DNA of 64,000 bases from contig NZ_CP032157.1 in assembly GCF_003555545.1 (NCBI RefSeq), positions 1 through 64,000 on the forward strand, written 5' to 3'. The notes beneath the pieces are model-generated. The model searched no databases and was not told the DNA's origin. It worked only from the letters and a program-made list of their open reading frames with translations. How positions within the stretch are numbered: position 1 is the first letter of the stretch; every line of letters begins with the position of its first letter. The translations under genes were made by a program, and so were the position numbers. This DNA is from Paraflavitalea soli. GTDB taxonomy: Bacteria > Bacteroidota > Bacteroidia > Chitinophagales > Chitinophagaceae. Shown here one piece after another: positions 44,233 to 52,555 of the stretch.

Positions 44233-45387
44233 TTAAGATAACGAAAGCATCATTTCCTTCGGCAGCCTCACATTCATAGCAGGCTCATAGGTTATTTCCG
44301 TGGTCAACAATTGCAGGCGGGGATATCGGGTCAGCAGGTAGTTCAGTATTTCCGTTGCAAAGCGAACAGTGCTATGATTGGCCATGCACCGGTGCGCGCC
44401 TGCTCCAAAGGTCAAATGCGCTTCATTGTTTGCCCGGTAGATATCAAATGCATCCGGTCGTTCAAAGTGCATGGCGTCCCGGTTGGCCGCTGCCAGTACC
44501 AGTATCGCCGTATCTCCTTTTTTCAGTTCCTGGCCATGCAGCAATACATCATTGGTTAATACCCGTCGCGTATGATGTACAGGAGGATCATAACGCAGCG
44601 TTTCCATCACCAACTGTCCCATCGCTTTTTCTTTACCCGGCTGTCCGGCCAACTCCCGATGCTGCAATGCCTGTAACAGCGTGTTGCATAATATCCCCCT
44701 GCCTGCATCATAACTTTGGATCATCAGTCCCACCAGGTTGGCCACTGTCATGGCCAATGCCGTCGGAAAAGAAACCTTGCTTACGTTATGTGCAATTGCA
44801 TACAGCGAAGGCGTATGCAGGATATGCCTTTCTGTTAATTGGTAAACCTCCCTGGTAGCCGCATTGATGGCTGCTATCTGTTGCGCTGTTTTATCCGGTA
44901 CCATGATTTTTACCAGCACGGCTATATACATCAATATCGACTCCCTGTCCTTTTCGTTGAATTGAAATTCCTGCAGCATACAAGCCAGCGGTAATTGTTT
45001 GCCTACCTCCTGTACCCAATCTATTTCGTTGCGTAGGTTTTTATGGCTAAGGCTGGTCGCCAGTAACCCGATAGGAGAAATAGGTAGCCGGGCATTGTAT
45101 AAACCCATCGCAATTTCCCGGGTGCTTCGATGTGCTGTACCATTGTTCAGCCGCGTATGGTGTTCAATAATAGTCAGCACCTGATCATTTAATGTACCTG
45201 CGGGCAGTACTGGTAAAGCTGGAATATGTGCATCATTACCCGTTAGCAACTGCAGGCAATGTTCGTAAGAATAAATGCCCCACACCTGTTGTGCTTCATC
45301 TCTGTATACAGGGCTTTCCTGTAGTTTCCTGGCATATATTTCAAAAGGGTTGTTGACTGTTGATTGTGGGAACAAAACAGGTTGCAT
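44233..45387 (-). CDS. cytochrome P450
   Basis: This protein of about 384 residues starts MQPVLFPQSTVNNPFEIYAR. The heme-binding loop is FGAGAHRCMANHSTVRFA with the thiolate Cys, and the ExxR motif is in METLRYDPPVHHTRR. The I-helix region reads NLVGLMIQSYDAGRGILCNT, lacking the usual acid-Thr pair, which suggests altered oxygen activation or an atypical reaction. No redox partner or biosynthetic genes are adjacent. It is divergent from an ArsR-type regulator whose start is 75 nt away, a likely controller. Confidence 0.93.
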   Translation of the reverse strand: MQPVLFPQSTVNNPFEIYARKLQESPVYRDEAQQVWGIYSYEHCLQLLTGNDAHIPALPVLPAGTLNDQVLTIIEHHTRLNNGTAHRSTREIAMGLYNARLPISPIGLLATSLSHKNLRNEIDWVQEVGKQLPLACMLQEFQFNEKDRESILMYIAVLVKIMVPDKTAQQIAAINAATREVYQLTERHILHTPSLYAIAHNVSKVSFPTALAMTVANLVGLMIQSYDAGRGILCNTLLQALQHRELAGQPGKEKAMGQLVMETLRYDPPVHHTRRVLTNDVLLHGQELKKGDTAILVLAAANRDAMHFERPDAFDIYRANNEAHLTFGAGAHRCMANHSTVRFATEILNYLLTRYPRLQLLTTEITYEPAMNVRLPKEMMLSLS

Positions 45388-45461
45388 AAATGTTTTTTGC
45401 TTGGTATGATGCTGCAATAATAACTACCTTTAAATCCTTACATTTCATCCCACAATGAACT

Positions 45462-46163
45462 ATGGAATTTGATCAACAGTTTTCCGCCATCGCTTCCCTG
45501 ATCGGAGAGCCGGCGCGTGCTGCCATGTTATGGAGTATGTTGGATGGCCGGGCTTATACTGCCGGTGAGCTCGCCCTGATGGCCGGTATCTCGCCACAGT
45601 CTGCCAGCAATCACCTCAATAAATTAATAGAAGCTGATCTCCTGAAAATGGAAAAGCAGGGCAAGCACCGTTATTACCGCTTTGCCAAACCGGAAGTGGC
45701 CACTGCTATGGAAGCCATTTCCCGGTTGATACCCCATCAGGAGAAGCTACACCGCGATAGGTCATTTAAGAACGGCGATATCCAATATGCCCGCACCTGT
45801 TATGATCACCTCGCTGGCAGGATAGCCGTCAACTTAACCCAGGGACTGGTAAAACAAAAGATCATTCAGCTAAAGGAAGATGAATTTGATGTCACCAACA
45901 AAGGGATGTCATGGTTCGATAGCATAGGGGTTGATATAGCAGCCGTCAGGCAGCAGAAGCGTTTCTTTGCCCGGCCCTGCCTCGACTGGACGGAAAAGAA
46001 ACACCACCTCGCAGGAGCCCTGGGTGCTGCCCTGCTCGATCAAATGCTGGCCTTGAACTGGATACGCAGGAAGGCCAATGAGCGCACCGTTATACTCACC
46101 GGCAAAGGAGAGAAGGCCCTTGCCCAACTGGGCGTTCCCGTTTCAACAGCTGGTTCTCAATAG
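45462..46163 (+). CDS. ArsR-type winged-helix regulator with C-terminal extension
   Basis: This 233-residue regulator has an N-terminal HTH (about residues 8-85): AIASLIGEPARAAMLWSMLD, GELALMAGISPQSASNHLNK, LLKMEKQGKHRYYRFAKPEV. The C-terminal half (RTCYDHLAGRIAVNLTQGLV; FFARPCLDWTEKKHHLAGAL) is typical of larger ArsR-like regulators in which a cysteine in ARPCLDW may sense redox or metal. It is transcribed away from the P450 gene. Confidence 0.9.
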   Translation: MEFDQQFSAIASLIGEPARAAMLWSMLDGRAYTAGELALMAGISPQSASNHLNKLIEADLLKMEKQGKHRYYRFAKPEVATAMEAISRLIPHQEKLHRDRSFKNGDIQYARTCYDHLAGRIAVNLTQGLVKQKIIQLKEDEFDVTNKGMSWFDSIGVDIAAVRQQKRFFARPCLDWTEKKHHLAGALGAALLDQMLALNWIRRKANERTVILTGKGEKALAQLGVPVSTAGSQ

Positions 46164-46183
46164 AATGGCACATATAAATCTGC

Positions 46184-46219
46184 TATCGAAGCAAGCGCAT
46201 TGCCGATTCACGATTGCCG
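46184..46219. repeat. copy of the 25-bp repeat with ATTGCCG 7-bp units
   Basis: 46184-46208 matches 20121-20145 with one mismatch and continues into the 7-bp units ATTGCCG, ATTCACG, ATTGCCG. It lies between convergent genes. Confidence 0.6.
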
Positions 46220-46954
46220 TTACGGCAGCTTCGCCACCAATCCTTCAGGCAGCAATCGTAGTATATTGTAGATGATCTTCCATTTAAAGCCCGGCACGAT
46301 CGTAAAACGTTTGGGAGCATTCACAATTACATCCGCAATGAAAGCCGGTTCCAGCAGCAGCGATTCCGGCAGGTCGAGGTGCGCCGTCATCTTGCTACGG
46401 ATATATCCCGCTACAATGGCGTTGACAGTGATCTTTCGTGATGAGAGGTATTGCCGCAGACCGGCGAGGTAGGTAGTAAAAGCTGCCTTCGTGCTGCCAT
46501 ATACAAAATTGCTTTTGCGGCCACGCACACCCGACAGTGAACTCAATCCAATGATCCGCTCCAGCTGCGTGTTGGAATTATCCATCGCAATGATATTGAG
46601 AATAGATACAGCACCGGCATAATGCACATTCATCATCTGGTAGGTGCCTGTCCAGTTTACCAGCGCTTCCTCATTCGTTACCTGGAAGCCGGCAGCATAC
46701 ACTACAATATGTGGTTTGGCCGGCAGACTATCATAAAAAGATTGGTGAGTGCCAAAGGCTACCGCATCAAAAGACTGTACGATCACGCGCACCGGCGTGC
46801 TGATGTTTTCCCTCACAAAGCGGTCCAGTTCTTCCGTACTTCGCGAAGCTGCTACTACCGTATGTCCCTGTTCCACATACAATTTAATGGCTGCTTTGGC
46901 CACATCCGAATTAGCGCCCAGTATTAGTATGTTCTTGCCGGCTGTTGTGTGCAT
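46220..46954 (-). CDS. SDR-family oxidoreductase
   Basis: This 244-residue protein begins MHTTAGKNILILGANSDVAK, with the glycine-rich NAD(P) motif GANSDVA. The catalytic YxxxK pair is in VYGSTKAAFTTYLAGL, with a preceding Ser in IIGLSSLSGVRG. The N-side motif VYAAGFQ is also present. It resembles decaprenylphosphoryl-ribose 2-epimerase-like or general SDR reductases; the substrate is unknown. The ATG at 46954 is chosen over 46999 because the extension adds no family residues. It is convergent with the ArsR-type gene and divergent from the Gfo/Idh/MocA gene. Confidence 0.9.
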   Translation of the reverse strand: MHTTAGKNILILGANSDVAKAAIKLYVEQGHTVVAASRSTEELDRFVRENISTPVRVIVQSFDAVAFGTHQSFYDSLPAKPHIVVYAAGFQVTNEEALVNWTGTYQMMNVHYAGAVSILNIIAMDNSNTQLERIIGLSSLSGVRGRKSNFVYGSTKAAFTTYLAGLRQYLSSRKITVNAIVAGYIRSKMTAHLDLPESLLLEPAFIADVIVNAPKRFTIVPGFKWKIIYNILRLLPEGLVAKLP

Positions 46955-47064
46955 GGGCGCAAAGATAATATTCCCAGGGGATGCGTCTAAGCCCGGCAAA
47001 AATTTGCTGTCGTCCTATTCATTAGTTCTTTCCTATTTTTAGGCCCTTATACCAAACAAATACT

Positions 47065-48060
47065 ATGGGTGCCATCATACGCTGGGGAATACTTGGTTGC
47101 GGACATATTGCAAAGAAATTCGCTACAGACCTGCTGCTCGTTAAAGATGCCAGACTGGTAGCCGTCGGCTCCAGGAGCATGGCAAAAGCCGATGCTTTTG
47201 CAGCTGCTTTCCCCGTAGAATATAAGCATGATAGTTACGAAGCCCTGGCCGCCAACCCGGCCGTGGATGTTATTTATATAGCAACGCCCCACAGCCTGCA
47301 TTATGAAAACGTGTTGTTGTGCCTGCAGCACGGGAAGGCCATCCTTTGTGAAAAGCCTTTTGCCATGAACAGCCGGCAAACCAAAGCCATGATCAACCTG
47401 GCAAAAGAGAAGAAGGTCTTCCTCATGGAAGCCCTCTGGTCCAAATTTCTGCCTCAATATGATAAAGTACAGGAAATGCTCAGCCAGGGCAAACTGGGCG
47501 CCGTAAAGAGTGTATTGGTCAACTTTGGCTTTAAGCCCCTGGCGCCGGTGTCGCCCCGTTTGTATGATCCCTTGCTGGGAGGAGGTTCCATTATGGACAT
47601 CGGCATTTACAATGCCTTCCTGGCCATGAGTATTTTGGGCAAACCCGATATCATAGAGGCCAGTATGACCGCTGCCCCCACGGGCGTGGATGAACAATGC
47701 GCCGTATTGTTCAAATACAACAATGGTGCTGTGGCGCAACTCTTCTCCACCTTCGCCACCGACCTGGCCACGGAAGCCGATATCTGCGGCACGGAAGGAC
47801 GCATCAGGCTTACTTCCAGGTTCTTTGATCCCACTGCCCGGATAGAGTACTATTCCGGCCGGCTGGATACCCGCGAAGTGGTCGAAGTGCCCAGGGAAGA
47901 CGGTTTTGGCTATCAATACGAAGCCCGGCATGTAACAGAATGCCTGCAAAAAGGGCTCACGGAAAGCCCCGTCATGCGCTTTGCCGATACCCTGGAATTG
48001 ATGGAAACCCTGGATGCCATCCGCAAGGCCGCCGGGATAAAGTATGCTGCTGATGAATAA
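47065..48060 (+). CDS. Gfo/Idh/MocA-family NAD(P)-dependent oxidoreductase
   Basis: This 331-residue dehydrogenase has the N-terminal Rossmann motif IRWGILGCGHIAKKFATDLL, VDVIYIATPHSLHYENVLLC, and the signature CEKPFAMNSRQTKAMINLA. The C-terminal alpha/beta dimer domain holds LLGGGSIMDIGIYNAFLAMS with the catalytic Asp region. It resembles trans-1,2-dihydrobenzene-1,2-diol dehydrogenase-like or glucose-fructose oxidoreductase-like members. It is cytoplasmic; the sugar or diol substrate is unknown. Confidence 0.93.
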   Translation: MGAIIRWGILGCGHIAKKFATDLLLVKDARLVAVGSRSMAKADAFAAAFPVEYKHDSYEALAANPAVDVIYIATPHSLHYENVLLCLQHGKAILCEKPFAMNSRQTKAMINLAKEKKVFLMEALWSKFLPQYDKVQEMLSQGKLGAVKSVLVNFGFKPLAPVSPRLYDPLLGGGSIMDIGIYNAFLAMSILGKPDIIEASMTAAPTGVDEQCAVLFKYNNGAVAQLFSTFATDLATEADICGTEGRIRLTSRFFDPTARIEYYSGRLDTREVVEVPREDGFGYQYEARHVTECLQKGLTESPVMRFADTLELMETLDAIRKAAGIKYAADE

Positions 48061-48084
48061 GAACTACCTTTGTTCAGGAAACCG

Positions 48085-48137
48085 GGTGTCAGACTGAGTC
48101 CCGCTAAGGCGGGATAAACGCTGTCGAAGCCGTCTAA
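48085..48137. repeat. composite dispersed repeat
   Basis: AGTCCCGCTAAGGCGGGATAAA forms a hairpin, followed by a CGCTGTCGAAGCCGTCTAAG end. The same two modules appear in a different arrangement at 21590-21635. Confidence 0.5.
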
Positions 48138-48169
48138 GTGTGTCAATTTAATAGTAACCGCAATAAGAT

Positions 48170-49006
48170 ATGATCAAGGTAGGAGAATACAATACATTGA
48201 AAGTGATCCGGACAGTAGATTTTGGTTTGTACCTGGAAGATGGGGCCGAAGGCATCCTCCTGCCTAAACGTTTTGTGCCCCAGGGCGCGAAGGAAGGCGA
48301 TGACCTGGAAGTATTTGTATACCACGATTCCGAACAAAGGCTGATCGCTACTACCCAACGCCCGGCGGGTATCGTGGGCGAGATCGTGATGCTGGAAGTC
48401 GTATCTGTTACACCCCAGGGTGCTTTTATGGACTGGGGACTGATGAAAGATATTTTTGTGCCCAAATCCAAGCAATTGATGGGCATGCGCCCCGGCGGCA
48501 GGTACCTGGTGAAAATATTCATTGATGAGCAAACAGGCAGGGTAGCCGCCACCGAAAAGCTCGAGCCCTTCCTGAGCAATGAAGAGCTTACCGTAAAGCC
48601 AATGGATGTGGTAGACCTTACCGTATGGCGTCGTACTGATATTGGTTATGCGATGATCATCAACCACCGCCATACCGGCGTATTACACTTCAATGAGATC
48701 TACCGGCATATATCAGAAGGCCAGTCGTTCAAAGGGTATGTGAAGCATATTTATCCCGACAATAAGATCGACGTGGTCATTGGCAAGCCCGGTTACCAGC
48801 GCGTAGAAGATGAATCAGCGAAAGTATTGCGCCTGCTGAAAGAAAACAATGGCTACCTGCCATACAACGATAAGTCATCGCCCGATGAGATCTACGGCTT
48901 TTTTGGTATGAGTAAAAAGACCTTTAAAATGACTACCGGTGGTTTGTTCAAACAACGTAAAATTGCTTTCACCACCACCGGTATCAAATCTACTGAGGAA
49001 GATTAG
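48170..49006 (+). CDS. CvfB-like S1 RNA-binding domain protein
   Basis: This 278-residue protein has tandem S1-like OB domains: LKVIRTVDFGLYLEDGAEGI, LLPKRFVPQGAKEGDDLEVF, GEIVMLEVVSVTPQGAFMDW, GLMKDIFVPKSKQLMGMRPG, and a third (GYAMIINHRHTGVLHFNEIY). It ends in a winged-helix-like segment (DEIYGFFGMSKKTFKMTTGG). This is the architecture of CvfB (YitL), an RNA-binding protein that affects virulence-factor expression in Gram-positives. The stop overlaps the end of the convergent fabF gene by 4 nt. Confidence 0.92.
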   Translation: MIKVGEYNTLKVIRTVDFGLYLEDGAEGILLPKRFVPQGAKEGDDLEVFVYHDSEQRLIATTQRPAGIVGEIVMLEVVSVTPQGAFMDWGLMKDIFVPKSKQLMGMRPGGRYLVKIFIDEQTGRVAATEKLEPFLSNEELTVKPMDVVDLTVWRRTDIGYAMIINHRHTGVLHFNEIYRHISEGQSFKGYVKHIYPDNKIDVVIGKPGYQRVEDESAKVLRLLKENNGYLPYNDKSSPDEIYGFFGMSKKTFKMTTGGLFKQRKIAFTTTGIKSTEED

Positions 49007-50244
49007 TTAAATTTCTTAAATACCACGATCCCGTTGTGGCCCCCAAAGCCGAATGTATTGCTCATCGCTACATTCACCTCTTTTTCTATGGTCTTGCCAC
49101 TCACGATGTTCATCCAGCCTGGTATGGCCGGATCACGGTCGGAGAGATTGATCGTAGGAGGCACCAGCGAGTGTTTAATGCTCAGGATACCTGCTATGGC
49201 TTCAATAGCGCCCGCGCCGCCCAGCAAATGGCCGGTCATCGACTTGGTAGCGCTTACTGCTAAATTGTCTTTCTCCGTAAACAACCGGGCTATAGCGGCA
49301 ACTTCGCTCAGATCACCCACCGGGGTAGAAGTAGCATGTGCATTCAGGTAATCTACATCACCCGCATTCAATTCCGCATCTTCCAGCGCAAATTTCATGG
49401 CCATATAAGCGCCCAATCCTTCAGGGTGGGTAGCCGTCATGTGATAGGCATCCGCCGTCATGGCCGCTCCTGCCAGTTCTGCATAGATCGTAGCGCCTCT
49501 TTGTTTGGCATGTTCGTATTCTTCCAGTACCAGCGCACCGGCGCCTTCACCCATCACAAAGCCGTCCCGGTTTACATCAAAAGGGCGGGAAGCCGCTGCC
49601 GCGTCATCATTGCGGGTGGAAAGTGCCTTCATGGAGCTGAAGCCGCCAATCGATGCTTCTGTAACAGGCGCTTCAGAACCACCTGTGATCATTACCTTGG
49701 CCTTGCCCCAACGGATATAGTTGAAGGCGTCCATAATGGCCGTATTAGAGGTGGCACAGGCCGATACCGTGGCATAATTGATGCCCATTAAACCATATTT
49801 CATGGAAATAAGGCCGGCCGCTATATTCACAATGATCTTGGGACAGAAATAGGGACTAAACCTGGGTACAAAATTGCCGGTGGCATACTCCTTTACCTGC
49901 TCTTCAAACGTCTGCATACCGCCATTGCCCGAGCCCCAGATAACCCCGGTAGCAAAGGGATCCATCTTGCTGAAATCAAGGCCCGAGTCTTTTACAGCCT
50001 GGTCGGCAGCCACCAGTGCATATTGCGTAAAGGGGTCTGTTTTGCGGATGTCGGCTTTGTCCAGAAAATCAGCGGCATTAAATCCCTTGAGTTCACAGGC
50101 AAACTTGGTCTTGAAGAGGGTAGGGTCAAATCGGGTAATAGGCCCCGCTCCGCTCTTGCCTTCAAATAAATTCTTGCCAAAGGTGGCTACATCATTGCCC
50201 AGGGGGGTAAGTGCTCCCAGGCCGGTTATAACTACTCTTTTCAT
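49003..50244 (-). CDS. fabF: beta-ketoacyl-ACP synthase II
   Basis: This 413-residue condensing enzyme starts MKRVVITGLGALTPLGNDVA. The Cys-His-His triad is visible: Cys in NYATVSACATSNTAIMDAFN, His in LNAHATSTPVGDLSEVAAI and His in SATKSMTGHLLGGAGAIEAI. FGFGGHNGIVVFKKFN closes the fold. It elongates acyl-ACP with malonyl-ACP in fatty acid synthesis. No acpP is adjacent; instead an HxlR regulator is divergent, so this may be a regulated second copy rather than the core one. The ATG at 50244 gives the canonical N-terminus. Confidence 0.93.
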   Translation of the reverse strand: MKRVVITGLGALTPLGNDVATFGKNLFEGKSGAGPITRFDPTLFKTKFACELKGFNAADFLDKADIRKTDPFTQYALVAADQAVKDSGLDFSKMDPFATGVIWGSGNGGMQTFEEQVKEYATGNFVPRFSPYFCPKIIVNIAAGLISMKYGLMGINYATVSACATSNTAIMDAFNYIRWGKAKVMITGGSEAPVTEASIGGFSSMKALSTRNDDAAAASRPFDVNRDGFVMGEGAGALVLEEYEHAKQRGATIYAELAGAAMTADAYHMTATHPEGLGAYMAMKFALEDAELNAGDVDYLNAHATSTPVGDLSEVAAIARLFTEKDNLAVSATKSMTGHLLGGAGAIEAIAGILSIKHSLVPPTINLSDRDPAIPGWMNIVSGKTIEKEVNVAMSNTFGFGGHNGIVVFKKFN

Positions 50245-50254
50245 AAAATTAAAC

Positions 50255-50315
50255 CACTTGTATTTTACAAGTGAATCGCAAAAGTACAAAATAACTATTG
50301 TATTTTTGCAAGTAC
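50255..50315. promoter_or_regulatory. divergent fabF/hxlR promoter with two operator-like repeats
   Basis: CACTTGTATTTTACAAGTG (50255-50273) is a perfect palindrome (8-bp arms, TTT loop). A degenerate copy TTGTATTTTTGCAAGT lies at about 50298-50313. A TACTTTTG box on the minus strand (50279-50286) fits a Bacteroidota -7 element for fabF, and TATTTTTG (50301-50308, plus) fits one for the regulator gene. The operators overlap both promoters. Confidence 0.55.
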
Positions 50316-50324
50316 TTCAACAGG

Positions 50325-50738
50325 ATGTTTATGCGGTCAGATTGTCCTTTAAATTTCGGGCTGGAGGTCTTTGGCGACAAATGGACACTCCTAATCATAA
50401 GGGACCTCATGTTCTTTGGTAAACGCTATTACGGGGAGTTCCTGGAATCGGCGGAGGGCATATCTACCAATATCTTGGCCGACAGGCTCGCCATGCTGGA
50501 AAAGCAGAAGATCATCGTAAAGAAAAAAAGCAAAGAGCATAAGCAGAAATTGATCTATAGTTTGACCCAAAAAGGGATCGACCTCCTGCCCGTCATCATT
50601 GCCATTGGCATGTGGTCTGATCAATATGCCGATAAACTCAATCCCCACAGAGATATTATCCTCGGCGAAGCAAGAAAGAATTACACCAAAGGCATCAGGC
50701 AGGTGAAACAAAGACTGCAGGACATGCACTTAAAGTAG
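50325..50738 (+). CDS. HxlR-family transcriptional regulator
   Basis: This protein of about 137 residues reads MFMRSDCPLNFGLEVFGDKW, TLLIIRDLMFFGKRYYGEFL and GISTNILADRLAMLEKQKII, the winged-helix HxlR pattern, including the conserved N-terminal Cys used by some members for redox or electrophile sensing. The start could be the ATG at 50325 or the one at 50331 (MRSDCP). It is divergent from fabF with a palindromic operator in between, so it probably controls fabF, itself, or both. Confidence 0.92.
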   Translation: MFMRSDCPLNFGLEVFGDKWTLLIIRDLMFFGKRYYGEFLESAEGISTNILADRLAMLEKQKIIVKKKSKEHKQKLIYSLTQKGIDLLPVIIAIGMWSDQYADKLNPHRDIILGEARKNYTKGIRQVKQRLQDMHLK

Positions 50739-50825
50739 CCTCTCCGGAAGCCGCCAGGCTCCGTCTTAACGTTTGCAACAAAGTGTCATATCAACCGGCT
50801 TCCCTGTAGAATTAGCTATAGAAAT

Positions 50826-50883
50826 TTTGGCATATCATAAAAATAGGTTAGTCTTGTATAAATATAAATTTAGACAAGTCTAA
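50826..50883 (+). promoter_or_regulatory. candidate promoter and palindrome before di-heme gene
   Basis: TTTG (50826-50829) and TAGTCTTG (50849-50856) are spaced 19 bp apart, close to the Bacteroidota TTTG/TAnnTTTG pattern. TTAGACAAGTCTAA (50870-50883) is a palindrome that ends 3 nt before the ATG. Confidence 0.4.
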
Positions 50884-50886
50884 AAA

Positions 50887-52098
50887 ATGTTACCAAGGAT
50901 ACCTAAAAAACTAATGGCCATAGGATGTATAACTGCCTCCATCATCCTGCTGGTGGCTTGTGAAAAATTCATGCCACAGGCACCGGCAGAAGACAGTATA
51001 CTGGATGGCCCGGTAGAAGGGCTCACCGCTGAACAATCCCTCCAATTTCTCCGCGGCGATGTGGCTTTTAATGATGAAGTATTTACACCTGAAAAAGGAC
51101 TGGGGCCGATCTTTGTGGCTACTTCCTGCGGCACCTGCCATGCGGGTGATGGCAAGGGACATCCTTTTACTACTTTAACGCGCTTTGGACAAACAGATAG
51201 TACCGGCAATAAATTCCTGCATGCCGGTGGCCCCCAATTGCAACAGCGGGCTGTTTATCATTACCAGCCCGAACAATTACCTGCCGGAGCCACCTTTTCC
51301 AGGTTCATGCCACCGGCCAACACCGGGTTGGGTTTCCTCGATGCAGTGACCGATGCCGACCTGATAGCGCTTGCCGATCCGCTCGACCTGGATGGTGATG
51401 GCATTTCCGGTGTCCCCAACTGGATCCATATTCCGGAATACCTGAAAGAACGGGCCAATTCCATCACACATAATGGAAGGTACATAGCCCGGTTTGGAAA
51501 GAAAGCCGCTGCATATGACCTGTTGCACCAGACGGTGAATGCTTACAACCAGGATATGGGTATTACATCTGCTTATGAGCCCTATGATACGTATAGTCAC
51601 CTGGAGATTGATCCTGAAGTAAGCAACCAAACCGTGATAGATGTGGTGACTTATCTGAAAACACTGAAGGCGCCTATTCAGCGTACACCCAACGATGTGG
51701 AAGTGGTGGCGGGAAAGAAGTTGTTCATGCAGATCAGTTGTGGTAAATGTCATGTACCCGAAATGACCACCGGGCCTTCTACTATCAATGCTTTATCCCA
51801 TAAAGTATTCTTCCCTTATACCGATCTCCTGTTGCACGATATGGGACCAGGGCTTGATGATGGCTATACCGAGGGAATGGCTACTACCGCTGAGTGGCGC
51901 ACACCCCCCTTATGGGGATTGGGCCTTTCCAAAAAATCGCAGGGGGGCCAGTACTTCCTGTTGCATGATGGCCGGGCCCACAGTATTGAAGAGGCCATAC
52001 TGTTACACGGCGGCGAAGGGCAGCAAAGCAGTAATGGTTTCCGCCAACTCAATACCGCTGACAAAAACAGGCTGATAAAATTTCTTGAATCTCTATAA
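50887..52098 (+). CDS. di-heme cytochrome c oxidoreductase (DUF1111 family) lipoprotein
   Basis: This 403-residue protein has a lipoprotein signal (IGCITASIILLVAC; Cys near residue 22). It carries two heme-c motifs: CGTCH in VATSCGTCHAGDGKGHPF near residue 80 and CGKCH in LFMQISCGKCHVPEM near residue 283. DUF1111 proteins are di-heme thiol-oxidoreductase/peroxidase-like enzymes distantly related to MauG and di-heme peroxidases. Axial ligands beyond the CxxCH histidines were not assigned. It heads an apparent operon with a Rieske protein and a porin. Confidence 0.88.
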   Translation: MLPRIPKKLMAIGCITASIILLVACEKFMPQAPAEDSILDGPVEGLTAEQSLQFLRGDVAFNDEVFTPEKGLGPIFVATSCGTCHAGDGKGHPFTTLTRFGQTDSTGNKFLHAGGPQLQQRAVYHYQPEQLPAGATFSRFMPPANTGLGFLDAVTDADLIALADPLDLDGDGISGVPNWIHIPEYLKERANSITHNGRYIARFGKKAAAYDLLHQTVNAYNQDMGITSAYEPYDTYSHLEIDPEVSNQTVIDVVTYLKTLKAPIQRTPNDVEVVAGKKLFMQISCGKCHVPEMTTGPSTINALSHKVFFPYTDLLLHDMGPGLDDGYTEGMATTAEWRTPPLWGLGLSKKSQGGQYFLLHDGRAHSIEEAILLHGGEGQQSSNGFRQLNTADKNRLIKFLESL

Positions 52099-52111
52099 TG
52101 ATAATCTAACC

Positions 52112-52555
52112 ATGAAACGACGGGAGTTTATTGTAAGCAGCTGCACAGCCTGTTTATCTATGACCGGGCTGGCTGCATTGACTGGCTGCAGGTCTACGCA
52201 ATTTATAAGCGGCCGCCTGAACACAGACGGGATGTACATTGATATGGATGATTTTAAAGTGAAGGACAAAGGACAAACCGGATACCATGCTTATGTAGTG
52301 GTAAGGAATGAAGAATTGAAGTTTCCCATTTGTGTATACCGCTTTAGTGATACCGAGTATGCCGCCATCTGGATGCAATGTGCCCACCAGGGGGCTGAAC
52401 TGCAGGCAGCGGGTACACACCTGCACTGTCCTGCCCATGGAAGCGAGTATGATAACAAAGGCCGTGTAACCAACGGACCCGCGGAAAGAGACCTAAGGAC
52501 CTTTCCCGTAACAGTAAACAACAATCAATTATTTATTGACCTGCGAAAGAAATGA
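52112..52555 (+). CDS. Rieske [2Fe-2S] lipoprotein
   Basis: This protein of about 147 residues starts MKRREFIVSSCTACLSMTGL. Its N-terminus combines a twin-Arg-like RR with a lipobox (LAALTGC), so it may be exported by Tat and lipidated. The Rieske cluster ligands are in MQCAHQGAELQAAGTHLHCP and AHGSEYDNKG (C-x-H and C-x-x-H). It should shuttle electrons in the periplasm, most simply to or from the di-heme cytochrome encoded 13 nt upstream. Its stop overlaps the porin gene start as ATGA. Confidence 0.92.
   Translation: MKRREFIVSSCTACLSMTGLAALTGCRSTQFISGRLNTDGMYIDMDDFKVKDKGQTGYHAYVVVRNEELKFPICVYRFSDTEYAAIWMQCAHQGAELQAAGTHLHCPAHGSEYDNKGRVTNGPAERDLRTFPVTVNNNQLFIDLRKK

Noticed and set aside
47047-47949. 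300-codon open frame antisense to the Gfo/Idh/MocA gene
   Set aside because: It has no domain or signal; the sense gene shows all family motifs, so this is a mirror frame.
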